Source: Candidatus Bathyarchaeota archaeon (lineage in GTDB: Archaea; Thermoproteota; Bathyarchaeia; TCS64). From it: a DNA stretch of 9,184 nt. Made by a program: the position numbers and the translations under genes. The notes under the pieces were generated by a model. It was not told the origin of the DNA, did no database searches, and was given only the letters and a program-made list of their open reading frames with translations. Positions 1 through 5,689 of this stretch are shown one piece after another (position 1 is the stretch's first letter; each line of letters begins with the position of its first letter). The stretch spans positions 1 to 9,184 of the forward strand of contig DAOVEE010000066.1 of the NCBI GenBank assembly GCA_030669135.1, in the 5' to 3' direction.

Positions 1-73
1 TCCTCTTCAGCGATTTTCTCTTTCGTAACATCGGCTTAAAGCAGAATGTGGGCGGGGTAATAAAAGGTGGAGG
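1..73. other. Left edge, unresolved; possible ends of off-window genes
   Basis: This stretch lies beyond the aminotransferase stop and is too short to settle. Three readings exist. On the + strand, one frame is open from base 3 to a TAG at 75-77 and would end in ...NVGGVIKGGG; that TAG interlocks with the aminotransferase TAA as TTAG, the same arrangement seen at 1627-1630. A second + frame ends at 37-39. On the - strand, an ATG at 31-29 (MLRKRKSLKR...) runs off the edge and has a TATA-like CTTTTATTAC about 30 nt upstream, like the leaderless-looking Trm112 gene at 4062. None has coding evidence beyond this. Confidence 0.25.
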
Positions 74-1162
74 TTAGAGGCTCGCCTTGAAGGCGTTGAG
101 CCGCTTCACTGCCTCTTTCAGAATCGGGACGGGCTTCACTAGGGGCACCCTTATGAACCCGTCGGCGCCGAAGCGGCTGCCCGGGCTCAGACGGACGTTC
201 TGGCTCTCGTTGAGCTTCTCCAAGAACTCCGTGCTGCCCATGCCTGTGCTGCGGACGTCGAACCAGGCGTAGAACGCTCCCTCGAACATGTGGCACGGCC
301 AGCCCAAGTCGTCTACTGCCTTGACGAAGTAGTTGCGCCTCTTCTCGTACTCGGCGTGCCGCTCGTCCACGTATTTGAAGTCGCCGCGTAGGCATGCTAT
401 GCCCATCCTGAACACGAACGTCGCCGGCCTGGGGGCGGTCATGCCCCTGATCTGGTTCGCCTTCTCCAAGTACATGTCCGGGACGATGTCGTAGCCGAGC
501 CTCCAACCCGTCATGCTGAAAGTCTTGCTGAAGCTCATGATGCCCAGGGTGCGTTCCTTGTACTCGTCGCTGAGCCCTGCTATGCTCACGAACTTGTTGT
601 CGTCGTAGACGTAGTGGAGGTAGATCTCGTCCGCGAAGATGGCCATGTCGTGGTCCACGGCCAGGTCGCCCAAGACTTTACACTCCTCCTCGTTGAACAC
701 GGTGCCCGTCGGGTTGGCAGGGTTGCAGAGCAGGATCGCCTTAGTCTTAGGGGTGACGTAGTCGGCGATAACACTCGGGTCAGGGTGGTAGTTCTTCTCC
801 TTGAGCAGGGGCACAGTGTTCATCTTGACGCCCATGCCGTCGAAGATGCTCTTGTGACCCATGTAGTAGGGCGTGAACATGAGGACCTCGTCGCCCTCCT
901 TGAGCACGGTGGCGAGGGCGATGTAGAGGGCTGCGCTGCTGCCGGCAGCGGGTATGACATGCTTGGGCTCGTACTCGACGCCCGTGAACATTTTATAGTA
1001 GTCTACGACTGCCTCCTTGAACTTCTCGGGGTAGCCCGAGTAGTGGGGGTAGTGGGTGTTCATTCCACCCTCGATGATACCCAAGAGAGCCTCGTTGATA
1101 GCGTACTGGGGCGCCTCAACGTCGGGGTCCCCGGCGCTTAACAATATCTGTTCCTTAGGCAA
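74..1162 (-). CDS. PLP-dependent aminotransferase, class I/II
   Basis: This is a 362-aa fold-type I aminotransferase of the aspartate aminotransferase-like class I/II family, a cytoplasmic enzyme that moves an amino group between an amino acid and a 2-oxo acid using PLP. Visible landmarks are the NPANPTG motif (N147 and N150), the ADEIY motif (D178, which pairs with the PLP ring nitrogen, and Y181), the Schiff-base lysine K213 in SFSKTFSMTGWRLGY with R221 for PLP phosphate, and R338 in GFIRVP for substrate carboxylate. The start is a TTG at 1162-1160: an in-frame TGA lies three codons upstream, and GGAGTGTGA provides a ribosome-binding site. The N-terminus is short: the LSAGDPD motif begins at residue 8, so the usual N-terminal arm of about 20-30 residues is absent. 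Substrate cannot be told from sequence. The gene stands alone, divergent from the winged-helix gene. Confidence 0.93.
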   Translation of the reverse strand: MPKEQILLSAGDPDVEAPQYAINEALLGIIEGGMNTHYPHYSGYPEKFKEAVVDYYKMFTGVEYEPKHVIPAAGSSAALYIALATVLKEGDEVLMFTPYYMGHKSIFDGMGVKMNTVPLLKEKNYHPDPSVIADYVTPKTKAILLCNPANPTGTVFNEEECKVLGDLAVDHDMAIFADEIYLHYVYDDNKFVSIAGLSDEYKERTLGIMSFSKTFSMTGWRLGYDIVPDMYLEKANQIRGMTAPRPATFVFRMGIACLRGDFKYVDERHAEYEKRRNYFVKAVDDLGWPCHMFEGAFYAWFDVRSTGMGSTEFLEKLNESQNVRLSPGSRFGADGFIRVPLVKPVPILKEAVKRLNAFKASL

Positions 1163-1173
1163 TGTGAGTCACA
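1163..1173. promoter_or_regulatory. Palindrome TGTGAGTCACA ahead of aminotransferase start
   Basis: An 11-nt perfect inverted repeat (TGTGA-G-TCACA) abuts the TTG start and overlaps the ribosome-binding region, close to where transcription should begin if the TATA-like box at 1198-1207 is used. A dimeric regulator could bind here, or the match could be chance; an 11-nt palindrome is short. Confidence 0.3.
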
Positions 1174-1194
1174 CTCCAATGAAAGGCATAGATA

Positions 1195-1207
1195 CTAGTA
1201 TTTAATA
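1195..1207 (-). promoter_or_regulatory. TATA-like box for the aminotransferase gene
   Basis: On the - strand this reads TATTAAATACTAG, an archaeal TATA-like element about 35-45 nt upstream of the TTG start. It would place the transcription start near 1176 and leave a short leader that carries the GGAGTG ribosome-binding site. Confidence 0.5.
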
Positions 1208-1293
1208 GAAAGGATGGGGTACATCTCGCCTCTTATGATCCAGAAATTGTTCCATTGATATGTATCGGTATTAAGTAACACTCGTTGATAATC

Positions 1294-1315
1294 CTTTAAT
1301 TAGTTTTTATTTAAA
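1294..1315 (+). promoter_or_regulatory. AT-rich promoter element of the winged-helix gene
   Basis: CTTTAATTAG (centre about 28 nt before the ATG at 1325) followed by TTTTTATTTAA. The first element is at the right distance for a leaderless transcript starting at or near the ATG. No Shine-Dalgarno sequence precedes the ATG, which fits leaderless translation. Two TTGATA copies (1255-1260 and 1285-1290) lie in the same gap, with no assigned role. Confidence 0.45.
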
Positions 1316-1324
1316 CCAGCACAC

Positions 1325-1630
1325 ATGTCCATGAGACACTCCAAGTACCAGACGTCGATGCAGATACTGGAAACAATCAGCGACGGCAACACCAGCCTCG
1401 TGGAGATCATGGAGACTACCTACGTCAACAAGAAGAAGGCCAGAAACATCGTCGGGCAGCTTGTCCAGCAAGGCTTCCTGTCCCAAGGCTACAACGAGAG
1501 AGGCCAGAAGACGGACACCTTCGACATGACGAAGAAGGGCAACAAGACGCTCGGAGAGTTCATGAAGGTGGCGGAACTCCTGAAGGTCCACGCACCTGAG
1601 ATGCTGATGACTAAAAAAGAAGAGGTTTAG
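1325..1630 (+). CDS. Winged-helix DNA-binding protein (archaeal HTH_45-like)
   Basis: This 101-aa protein resembles the small archaeal winged-helix family often labelled HTH_45. The opening RHSKYQTSMQILETI (residues 4-18) matches the family's first helix. Residues 22-32 and 35-48 (NKKKARNIVGQLVQQG) form the helix-turn-helix, the latter being the likely recognition helix. Residues 50-70 are the wing, ending in the typical TKKG turn, and residues 71-90 are a C-terminal helix likely used for dimerisation. Members are presumed transcription regulators, mostly of unknown target. The ATG at 1325 is the first start; a second Met two codons later is an alternative. It is divergent from the aminotransferase, 162 bp apart, and its TAG stop overlaps the TAA stop of the racemase-family gene in a shared TTAG. 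Its natural candidate targets are its own promoter region and the adjoining amino-acid genes, which is inference. Confidence 0.8.
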   Translation: MSMRHSKYQTSMQILETISDGNTSLVEIMETTYVNKKKARNIVGQLVQQGFLSQGYNERGQKTDTFDMTKKGNKTLGEFMKVAELLKVHAPEMLMTKKEEV

Positions 1631-2628
1631 AAGAGGAAGCCTGCCCTGAGCGGATCATCCGGGTCGATGACGACCTGGTTCAACGCGGTTATATAGGCGG
1701 TAGCCATGACGTCGGGGACTATGGCCTTGTATTTGCCTACCTTCGTCTCCTCGGCTATCCTGCCCACCATCACCGTGCTTATGGTGGACTCAAACTTCAC
1801 CTCGTCTCCGGGCTTCAGCTCGCCTTTACCGTACATGGCAGCCATGCGGGCGTTGGAGCATGTACCGGCGGGGCTGCGGCAGCTCTGTTTGGGCCCGAAC
1901 ACGTTCCAGTGCCTGCTCGTGTACTCCTTCTTCGTAGGCTCAGTGTAGAAGGTCACCAAGTCTAGTATCTTTAGATCGGGGTACTCAGGGTGATCTAGCT
2001 CGATCTGGTCCTTAATGTAGTTCCTCATGTCCCAGCCCAAAGGGATCCAGTAGTCCTTGTTATCGAGGCTCGGCTCTAGCCCAATGCTGTCGGCGTTCAC
2101 GAAGGCGTACCAGAGGCCGCCGTACGCGATGTCTGCCTCGACCTCCCCGACTTTGGGGACGTCGAACTTCATGGTCTTCCAGTAGAAGCTGGGGACTCCC
2201 TGCATGTAGATTGCCTTGGCGACCCCGTCCTCTACCTCGACCTTTGTGCGGACTAGGCCAGCCACCGTGTCGAATGTGATGTCGGTTACGGGCTCCTTTA
2301 CTTCGACCATGCCCGTGTTCACGAGGGCCGCGCTGCAGCTATAGGTACTGTCGCCGCAGGCGCTGAAGTAGCCGTTGGTCCAGAGGTAGATGACGCCGAC
2401 GTCGGCCTCGGGGTGGCAAGGCTCGGTGAGCACGGCGCCAAGCATGCCCTCGAAGCCCCTGGGCTCCTTGAGCATGGTGCCTAGGAGGCTGTGATAATGG
2501 TCCTGGAAGTACTTCTGCTTCTCCTGCATTGTATTCCCGATGAGCTTGGGGACGCCGCCGACCAGTATGCGGGTGGCCTCGCCGCTGCAGTGGGTGTCGA
2601 TGCACGAGAGATACCGTTTAAACTTCAA
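1627..2628 (-). CDS. Proline racemase family enzyme with altered active site
   Basis: This 333-aa protein is a full-length member of the proline racemase/hydroxyproline epimerase/trans-3-hydroxyproline dehydratase family. The hallmark N-terminal pieces are present: IDTHCSGEATR (10-20), the EPRGFEGMLGAVLTEP stretch (55-70) and ADVGVIYLWTNGY (75-87). In characterised members the two active-site segments read MCGHxT and DRSPCGT (racemases/epimerases) or DRSPTG (dehydratases). Here they read ACGDST (C91, with D93 in place of His) and CRSPAGTC (C250 in place of Asp, A254 in place of the second Cys/Thr, and a new C257 three residues on). One catalytic thiol is therefore kept and the other lost, so ordinary two-base racemisation is doubtful. 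The start is a TTG at 2628-2626 directly after an in-frame TAG, with GGTG six nt upstream. It is divergent from the YhfC-like gene. Family is certain; activity is unknown. Confidence 0.9.
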   Translation of the reverse strand: MKFKRYLSCIDTHCSGEATRILVGGVPKLIGNTMQEKQKYFQDHYHSLLGTMLKEPRGFEGMLGAVLTEPCHPEADVGVIYLWTNGYFSACGDSTYSCSAALVNTGMVEVKEPVTDITFDTVAGLVRTKVEVEDGVAKAIYMQGVPSFYWKTMKFDVPKVGEVEADIAYGGLWYAFVNADSIGLEPSLDNKDYWIPLGWDMRNYIKDQIELDHPEYPDLKILDLVTFYTEPTKKEYTSRHWNVFGPKQSCRSPAGTCSNARMAAMYGKGELKPGDEVKFESTISTVMVGRIAEETKVGKYKAIVPDVMATAYITALNQVVIDPDDPLRAGFLF

Positions 2629-2647
2629 CTAATACACCGTGTGTTAG
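2629..2647. promoter_or_regulatory. 19-nt inverted repeat, candidate operator
   Basis: CTAATACACCGTGTGTTAG consists of two 9-nt arms around a central C (2638), matching at eight of nine positions with one T/G pair. It sits directly upstream of the racemase-family TTG start, over the transcription start expected from the TATA-like box at 2662-2667, and contains the GGTG ribosome-binding site. That placement suits a repressor operator. An mRNA hairpin hiding the start is the alternative. The binding protein is unknown. Confidence 0.5.
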
Positions 2648-2660
2648 TATTTCCTGCTAC

Positions 2661-2669
2661 CTTTATACG
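2661..2669. promoter_or_regulatory. TATA-like box between the racemase-family and YhfC-like genes
   Basis: CTTTATACG reads CGTATAAAG on the - strand. It lies about 36 nt upstream of the racemase-family start, giving a short leader of roughly 10 nt. On the + strand it could also serve the YhfC-like gene, leaving a leader of nearly 100 nt, although TTAAATATG near 2751-2759 is an alternative TATA-like site about 28 nt from that gene's ATG. Confidence 0.45.
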
Positions 2670-2712
2670 ATTATCGGGAGCACCCTTCACAGAAGATATT
2701 GCTTATCGTGAG

Positions 2713-2778
2713 ATGGATCAACGGTGCTTTGATGAGATCATCAATTTGTTAAATATGGAAAGGCAAAGTATGAGGTGA
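2713..2778 (+). other. Possible 21-codon upstream ORF ahead of the YhfC-like gene
   Basis: An ATG at 2713 opens a 21-residue frame (MDQRCFDEIINLLNMERQSM then R) ending in TGA at 2776-2778, inside the GAGGTGA ribosome-binding site of the YhfC-like gene. If the transcript starts at the TATA-like box near 2665, this peptide could be translated and couple to the next gene. It has only a weak ribosome-binding site of its own and may be chance. Confidence 0.2.
2772..2778 (+). promoter_or_regulatory. Shine-Dalgarno GAGGTGA fixing the YhfC-like start
   Basis: GAGGTGA lies five nt before the ATG at 2784. A GTG at 2775 in the same frame would give three more residues, but it lies inside this site, so the ATG at 2784 is the better start. 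Confidence 0.65.
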
Positions 2779-2783
2779 AACAG

Positions 2784-3512
2784 ATGGACGTGATGAGGGG
2801 AGCAGTCTATGTTTTCTCGGGAGCCTTAGAGATACTAATCCCGTTTGGCCTCGGTTTCATGCTGAAACGTCGATTGGGTGTAAGCTGGAGGTGGTTCTTC
2901 GTCGGCGCCGTGATGTTCCTCGCCTCCCTCATAAGATTCCCGTTGAACCAGTACGTCTACTCCGCCGTGTTGACTCGGGGCTATGGAGACACCTTTACCA
3001 TGCTCATCTTAGCGGCTTTCCCGTCGCTTACGGCTGGTGTCTTCGAGGAGGGAGCCCGCTACATAGCCTACAGGTATGTAATCGAGACCCACGGCCTCAG
3101 GGAGGGGCTTATGTACGGGGCGGGTCACGGCGGCATAGAGTCCGTATTCATCGTGGGCGTCAACGTCCTGACCTTGGGCGTCCTGCTGCTGGTCAGCCCA
3201 TCTTCTCTGCCTCAGCCGATCCTAGGATCCATACTGATGTCCCCCGCTTATCTGCCGCTCGTGGGGCTATACGAGAGGCTTGGAGCGATAACGCTTCAGA
3301 TAGGGTTGTCCGTCATGGTGCTAGAGTACTTCAGAAATAAAGACATCAGGTACCTCGTGGGAGCGGTGGCCGTGCACTTCCTAGTGGACTTCGTCGCCTT
3401 GGCCACCCTCAGATATGGCTGGGTTTACCCCGAGTTGGTCATCACTGTGGTAGCCCTGGGGATGGGTTACTGGGTGCTTCAGAAGGCAAGAGATGAAGGC
3501 CTCACAGCGTGA
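2784..3512 (+). CDS. YhfC-like intramembrane protease family protein
   Basis: This 242-aa polytopic membrane protein has about six or seven hydrophobic segments (roughly residues 8-26, 36-51, 68-86, 119-139, 150-162, 167-181, 190-208 and 214-232). Its motifs match the YhfC family, a relative of the CPBP/PrsW intramembrane metalloproteases: FEEGARY (E88 and E89), YGAGHGGIES (H115, E119), YERLGAI (E164, R165) and HFLVDF (H198, D202). The Glu pair and the two His residues are the expected metal and catalytic set. Many relatives, as I recall them, carry a further His after the ER motif, where this protein has Q172. The substrate is unknown; members are membrane-embedded and several are only predicted peptidases. 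The start is chosen from the Shine-Dalgarno spacing. The gene stands alone, divergent from the racemase-family gene, and its 3' end overlaps the Trm112-like gene by 11 bp. Confidence 0.8.
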   Translation: MDVMRGAVYVFSGALEILIPFGLGFMLKRRLGVSWRWFFVGAVMFLASLIRFPLNQYVYSAVLTRGYGDTFTMLILAAFPSLTAGVFEEGARYIAYRYVIETHGLREGLMYGAGHGGIESVFIVGVNVLTLGVLLLVSPSSLPQPILGSILMSPAYLPLVGLYERLGAITLQIGLSVMVLEYFRNKDIRYLVGAVAVHFLVDFVALATLRYGWVYPELVITVVALGMGYWVLQKARDEGLTA

Positions 3513-4062
3513 ATGGTTTACCTTCCTTGAGGACCCCCTCGGGTACCTTGTCCTTCCATTTGGTGAGCCACTCCAAGTCCCGCTCCCTCTCCCGGAGGTC
3601 GTCTGGCATGAGCTCCGGGATGGTCTCGACGGCGCTGCCTATGGGGTACCACCTGCCGCACTTGGCGCAGCGTAGGAGGCCCTCCTCGACCTCGACGAGG
3701 TTAAGGTACCTGTAGAGTACGTCTATCCCCTCCGGGTAGTCTTTCAGCAGCTTCTTCTCTTCGCGGCTCTTCTCGAAGCTTAGACGGTTGAGGAACTTCT
3801 TGGCGTCGGCGTACAGCTCCTGGGAGTAGGTGGAGCCAGTCTCGTCCACGATCTTCTCCAGCGCGGGCGGGCTTACGGTGCCGTCGACTATCTGCTTGGC
3901 AAGGTGGGCATACTGTTTCTTGAAGTGGATCGTGGTAACCCCCGCGTCTCTGTTTATCTTCTCAAGCTCCTCCTCGGTATTCTCCCACTTGAAGAAGTAG
4001 GCTTCGAGGGGGTGGTGCTTGTCGATAGGGCACGCGAGTATGTTGAGGAGCCAGGGCTTCAT
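3502..4062 (-). CDS. Trm112-like zinc protein with long central insertion
   Basis: This 186-aa protein carries the two halves of a Trm112 domain: MKPWLLNILACPIDKHHPLE at the N-terminus, and EEGLLRCAKCGRWYPIG (126-142) followed by AVETIPELMPDDLR. Trm112 is a small zinc-binding partner that stabilises and activates methyltransferases acting on tRNA, rRNA and release factors. The zinc ligands of yeast Trm112 are two Cys in each half; here they correspond to C11, H16 (His in place of Cys), C132 and C135. Archaeal Trm112 proteins are often only about 60 aa, so the roughly 105-residue charged, mostly helical stretch between the halves (about 21-125) is unusual and resembles the position of the eukaryotic insertion. 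The C-terminal tail (155-186) is also extra. The ATG has no Shine-Dalgarno but a TATA-like box 33 nt upstream, suggesting a leaderless mRNA. The methyltransferase partner is not in this window. Confidence 0.75.
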   Translation of the reverse strand: MKPWLLNILACPIDKHHPLEAYFFKWENTEEELEKINRDAGVTTIHFKKQYAHLAKQIVDGTVSPPALEKIVDETGSTYSQELYADAKKFLNRLSFEKSREEKKLLKDYPEGIDVLYRYLNLVEVEEGLLRCAKCGRWYPIGSAVETIPELMPDDLRERERDLEWLTKWKDKVPEGVLKEGKPFTL

Positions 4063-4090
4063 ATCGGTTCAAGTTAGACTGCCTGTGACG

Positions 4091-4100
4091 GAATAAAAGA
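4091..4100 (-). promoter_or_regulatory. TATA-like box for the Trm112-like gene
   Basis: On the - strand this reads TCTTTTATTC, centred about 33 nt upstream of the ATG at 4062. The predicted transcription start falls within a few nt of the ATG, agreeing with the lack of a ribosome-binding site. The Trm112-like gene is thus likely transcribed independently of the MBL gene upstream. Confidence 0.5.
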
Positions 4101-4114
4101 ATATGGAGCATCTT

Positions 4115-5191
4115 TTACGGAGGGTCGGGGACCGTGTCCTTGTCGTCGTCGAGTTTTTCGAGCTCGGCTGAACCGCCGGGGGGCACCTTTACCACTATGG
4201 TTCCCTCGTGGGCGTACTGGGGGTACTTCTGCACCCCGCCGTCGCGTTCCTCGCGCTCGTAGCACCCCTCCGTGGTCAAAATCAGGGCGCCCACCTCCTC
4301 AAGTGCCATTATGGATATCGGGTGAGGGAACAACCCCCGCTGCAGTGTGAAGCCGCCGACGTCCTTGGTGGAGTACTTCTGCCTCGTGGAGATTATCGCG
4401 GTCTCGGGCATCATCTTCTCGTAGACATCAAGAGAGGTTCCGTGCATGCTGCCGTGATGTGACACCTTGATGACGTTGCAGGCGAGCTGGTTAAGCATCT
4501 TCGTCACCAGCGGCTTGTGCTTGTCTGTTTTCTCCAGCCGCGGATACTCGTCGGTTATGTGAGCCCAGCTGTCGTACTCGGCGTCCCCAGCCAGAATCAC
4601 GACGCCTGAACCTGCCCGTCGTGTATCGAGCTTGCTTCTGGTTCCCTCGTACTCGTGTGAACGCGTCATAAGATATTTCTCTCGGTGGTTCTCGAACCTG
4701 AGAACTATGGAGGCGTTGTTCATGTCAACGCCGTAGGTGGCGTACTTGTTACGCAGTCTTATGCTAGGAGAGAGAGCCGAGATCTGTACCTGTCCGTAGT
4801 ACCACTCCATACCAGAGCTGACCCGGATCACGTCGACTCGGTGGTCCAGTGCGGAGCGGAGTATCTTCATGTAGGTCTGGGAGGCGTGCCTGAAACCGCT
4901 GTCCCAGAGCTTCGCTGGCCTCGTTGTAGAGGACTCGATGAAGTTCTTTATGCCGCGTATGTGGTCGATGTGGGGATGAGTGGCGCATATGAACTTCAGT
5001 TTCCTGTCCCCTCGTCGTTTATTGACGAGTTTATTCAGGTAATCGTTGGTCTTGTCGTACTTGCAGCAGTCCACTATTCCATAGGATCTCTGCCCATGAT
5101 CGTCCTCGGGAAACTCCACGATGATGCTGTCCCCGAAGCCCACGTTGAGGATGTGGAAAACCAGATCTTCCGGTTCGACGTTAATAGGCAT
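4115..5191 (-). CDS. ComEC/Rec2-type metallo-beta-lactamase-fold hydrolase
   Basis: This 358-aa soluble protein has the metallo-beta-lactamase fold in its ComEC/Rec2-like form. It starts with the typical FHILNVGFGDSIIVEF strand pair (residues 12-27) and GIVDCC (38-43). The metal-binding motif is THPHIDH (H72, H74, D76, H77). The distal ligands are D203 in LAGDAEYDSW and the HH pair H245-H246 in KVSHHGSMHGTS. All expected ligands are present, so a two-metal hydrolase is likely; substrates in this family include nucleic acids and phosphoesters. There is no signal peptide or membrane segment, unlike ComEC itself, so it is not the competence channel. An acidic tail (about 342-358, ELEKLDDDKDTVPDPP) follows the domain. 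The ATG at 5191 has GAGGG seven nt upstream, inside the preceding gene, and the two genes overlap by 11 bp, pointing to translational coupling with the 152-aa protein. Confidence 0.82.
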   Translation of the reverse strand: MPINVEPEDLVFHILNVGFGDSIIVEFPEDDHGQRSYGIVDCCKYDKTNDYLNKLVNKRRGDRKLKFICATHPHIDHIRGIKNFIESSTTRPAKLWDSGFRHASQTYMKILRSALDHRVDVIRVSSGMEWYYGQVQISALSPSIRLRNKYATYGVDMNNASIVLRFENHREKYLMTRSHEYEGTRSKLDTRRAGSGVVILAGDAEYDSWAHITDEYPRLEKTDKHKPLVTKMLNQLACNVIKVSHHGSMHGTSLDVYEKMMPETAIISTRQKYSTKDVGGFTLQRGLFPHPISIMALEEVGALILTTEGCYEREERDGGVQKYPQYAHEGTIVVKVPPGGSAELEKLDDDKDTVPDPP

Positions 5192-5639
5192 CCATCTTCC
5201 CTCTCGTAATGACCTCGTTGTATAGCCACTTCAGGTCGTCCTTGATCTCCGGGCGAGTGTCTACTCGTATGAAGGTGCGTTTCTTGGGGTTGCGTTTGAT
5301 GACGAAAGAGTTGGCGACTTTTACCATCTCGAAAGATCCTGAGAGATACACCTGCCCCTCATGGAGTTCGCTCCACTCGGGGGCTAGCTTCGGGTGGATA
5401 CCCCAAGCCTCCTTGACTAAGCTCCAGCAGTTGTAGCACTCCTCGCCTTTATGATGTATCCAGCTCAGATCGTCGCTTGTGATGATGAACTCCTCTTCAT
5501 CGTCCCAGATCTCCTCATCGATCACGACGCCGATGTCGACGCCCTTCTTCATCTCCGCAACAAGGAACCTTACTATCTTCTCGTCCAGCCTCTCGTCGAC
5601 AGTGATCCGCCAAACGTCGCCTTCACTATACTTCATCAT
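5181..5639 (-). CDS. Unrecognised 152-aa acidic protein, paired with MBL hydrolase
   Basis: I do not recognise this protein. It is about 152 aa, acidic and has no membrane segment. Visible features are an amphipathic helix and strand, IVRFLVAEMKKGVDIGVVID (22-41); an acidic run DDEEE (46-50); a HH...CxxC cluster (H62, H63, C68, C71) that could bind zinc; and a C-terminal part with strands GQVYLSGS (95-102), NSFVIKRNPKKRTFIRVD (110-127) and a final helix. The order 'helix plus GVDIGVVID, then HHK, then SGSFE' faintly recalls one half of a phospholipase D-like fold, but no HxKxxxxD motif is present, so I give this little weight. The frame is open upstream to 5741, overlapping the previous gene; the Met pair at 5639/5636 is preferred because an AT-rich promoter lies just before it. 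Its 3' end overlaps the MBL gene by 11 bp, so the two are probably co-translated. Confidence 0.65.
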   Translation of the reverse strand: MMKYSEGDVWRITVDERLDEKIVRFLVAEMKKGVDIGVVIDEEIWDDEEEFIITSDDLSWIHHKGEECYNCWSLVKEAWGIHPKLAPEWSELHEGQVYLSGSFEMVKVANSFVIKRNPKKRTFIRVDTRPEIKDDLKWLYNEVITRGKMDAY

Positions 5640-5667
5640 CACTTCATTTATCCAAGAGTTAATGGAA

Positions 5668-5681
5668 ATAATAAATAATAG
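5668..5681 (-). promoter_or_regulatory. AT-rich TATA-like element for the 152-aa protein/MBL pair
   Basis: On the - strand this reads TATTATTTATTATT, centred about 36 nt upstream of the Met pair at 5639/5636 and located just after the TGA of the 168-aa gene. It marks the likely start of a separate two-gene transcript, and its T-rich runs could also terminate the upstream transcript. Confidence 0.5.
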
Positions 5682-5689
5682 GTAAAGAA

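Noticed and set aside
36..506. Second - strand frame overlapping the aminotransferase C-terminal region
   Set aside because: The product is Arg/Gly/His-rich low-complexity sequence in an alternative frame of a clear gene.
614..1141. Long + strand frame antisense to the aminotransferase
   Set aside because: It lies wholly inside a well-supported gene and its valine/histidine-rich product is typical of a reverse-complement shadow of GC-rich codons.
2491..2778. 95-residue + strand frame spanning the racemase N-terminus and the gap
   Set aside because: Most of it is antisense to the racemase-family gene; only the last 21 codons in the gap are kept as a doubtful small ORF.
4685..5209. Long + strand frame antisense to the MBL hydrolase gene
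   Set aside because: The opposite strand encodes a complete MBL domain with all metal ligands; the frame has no recognisable motif.
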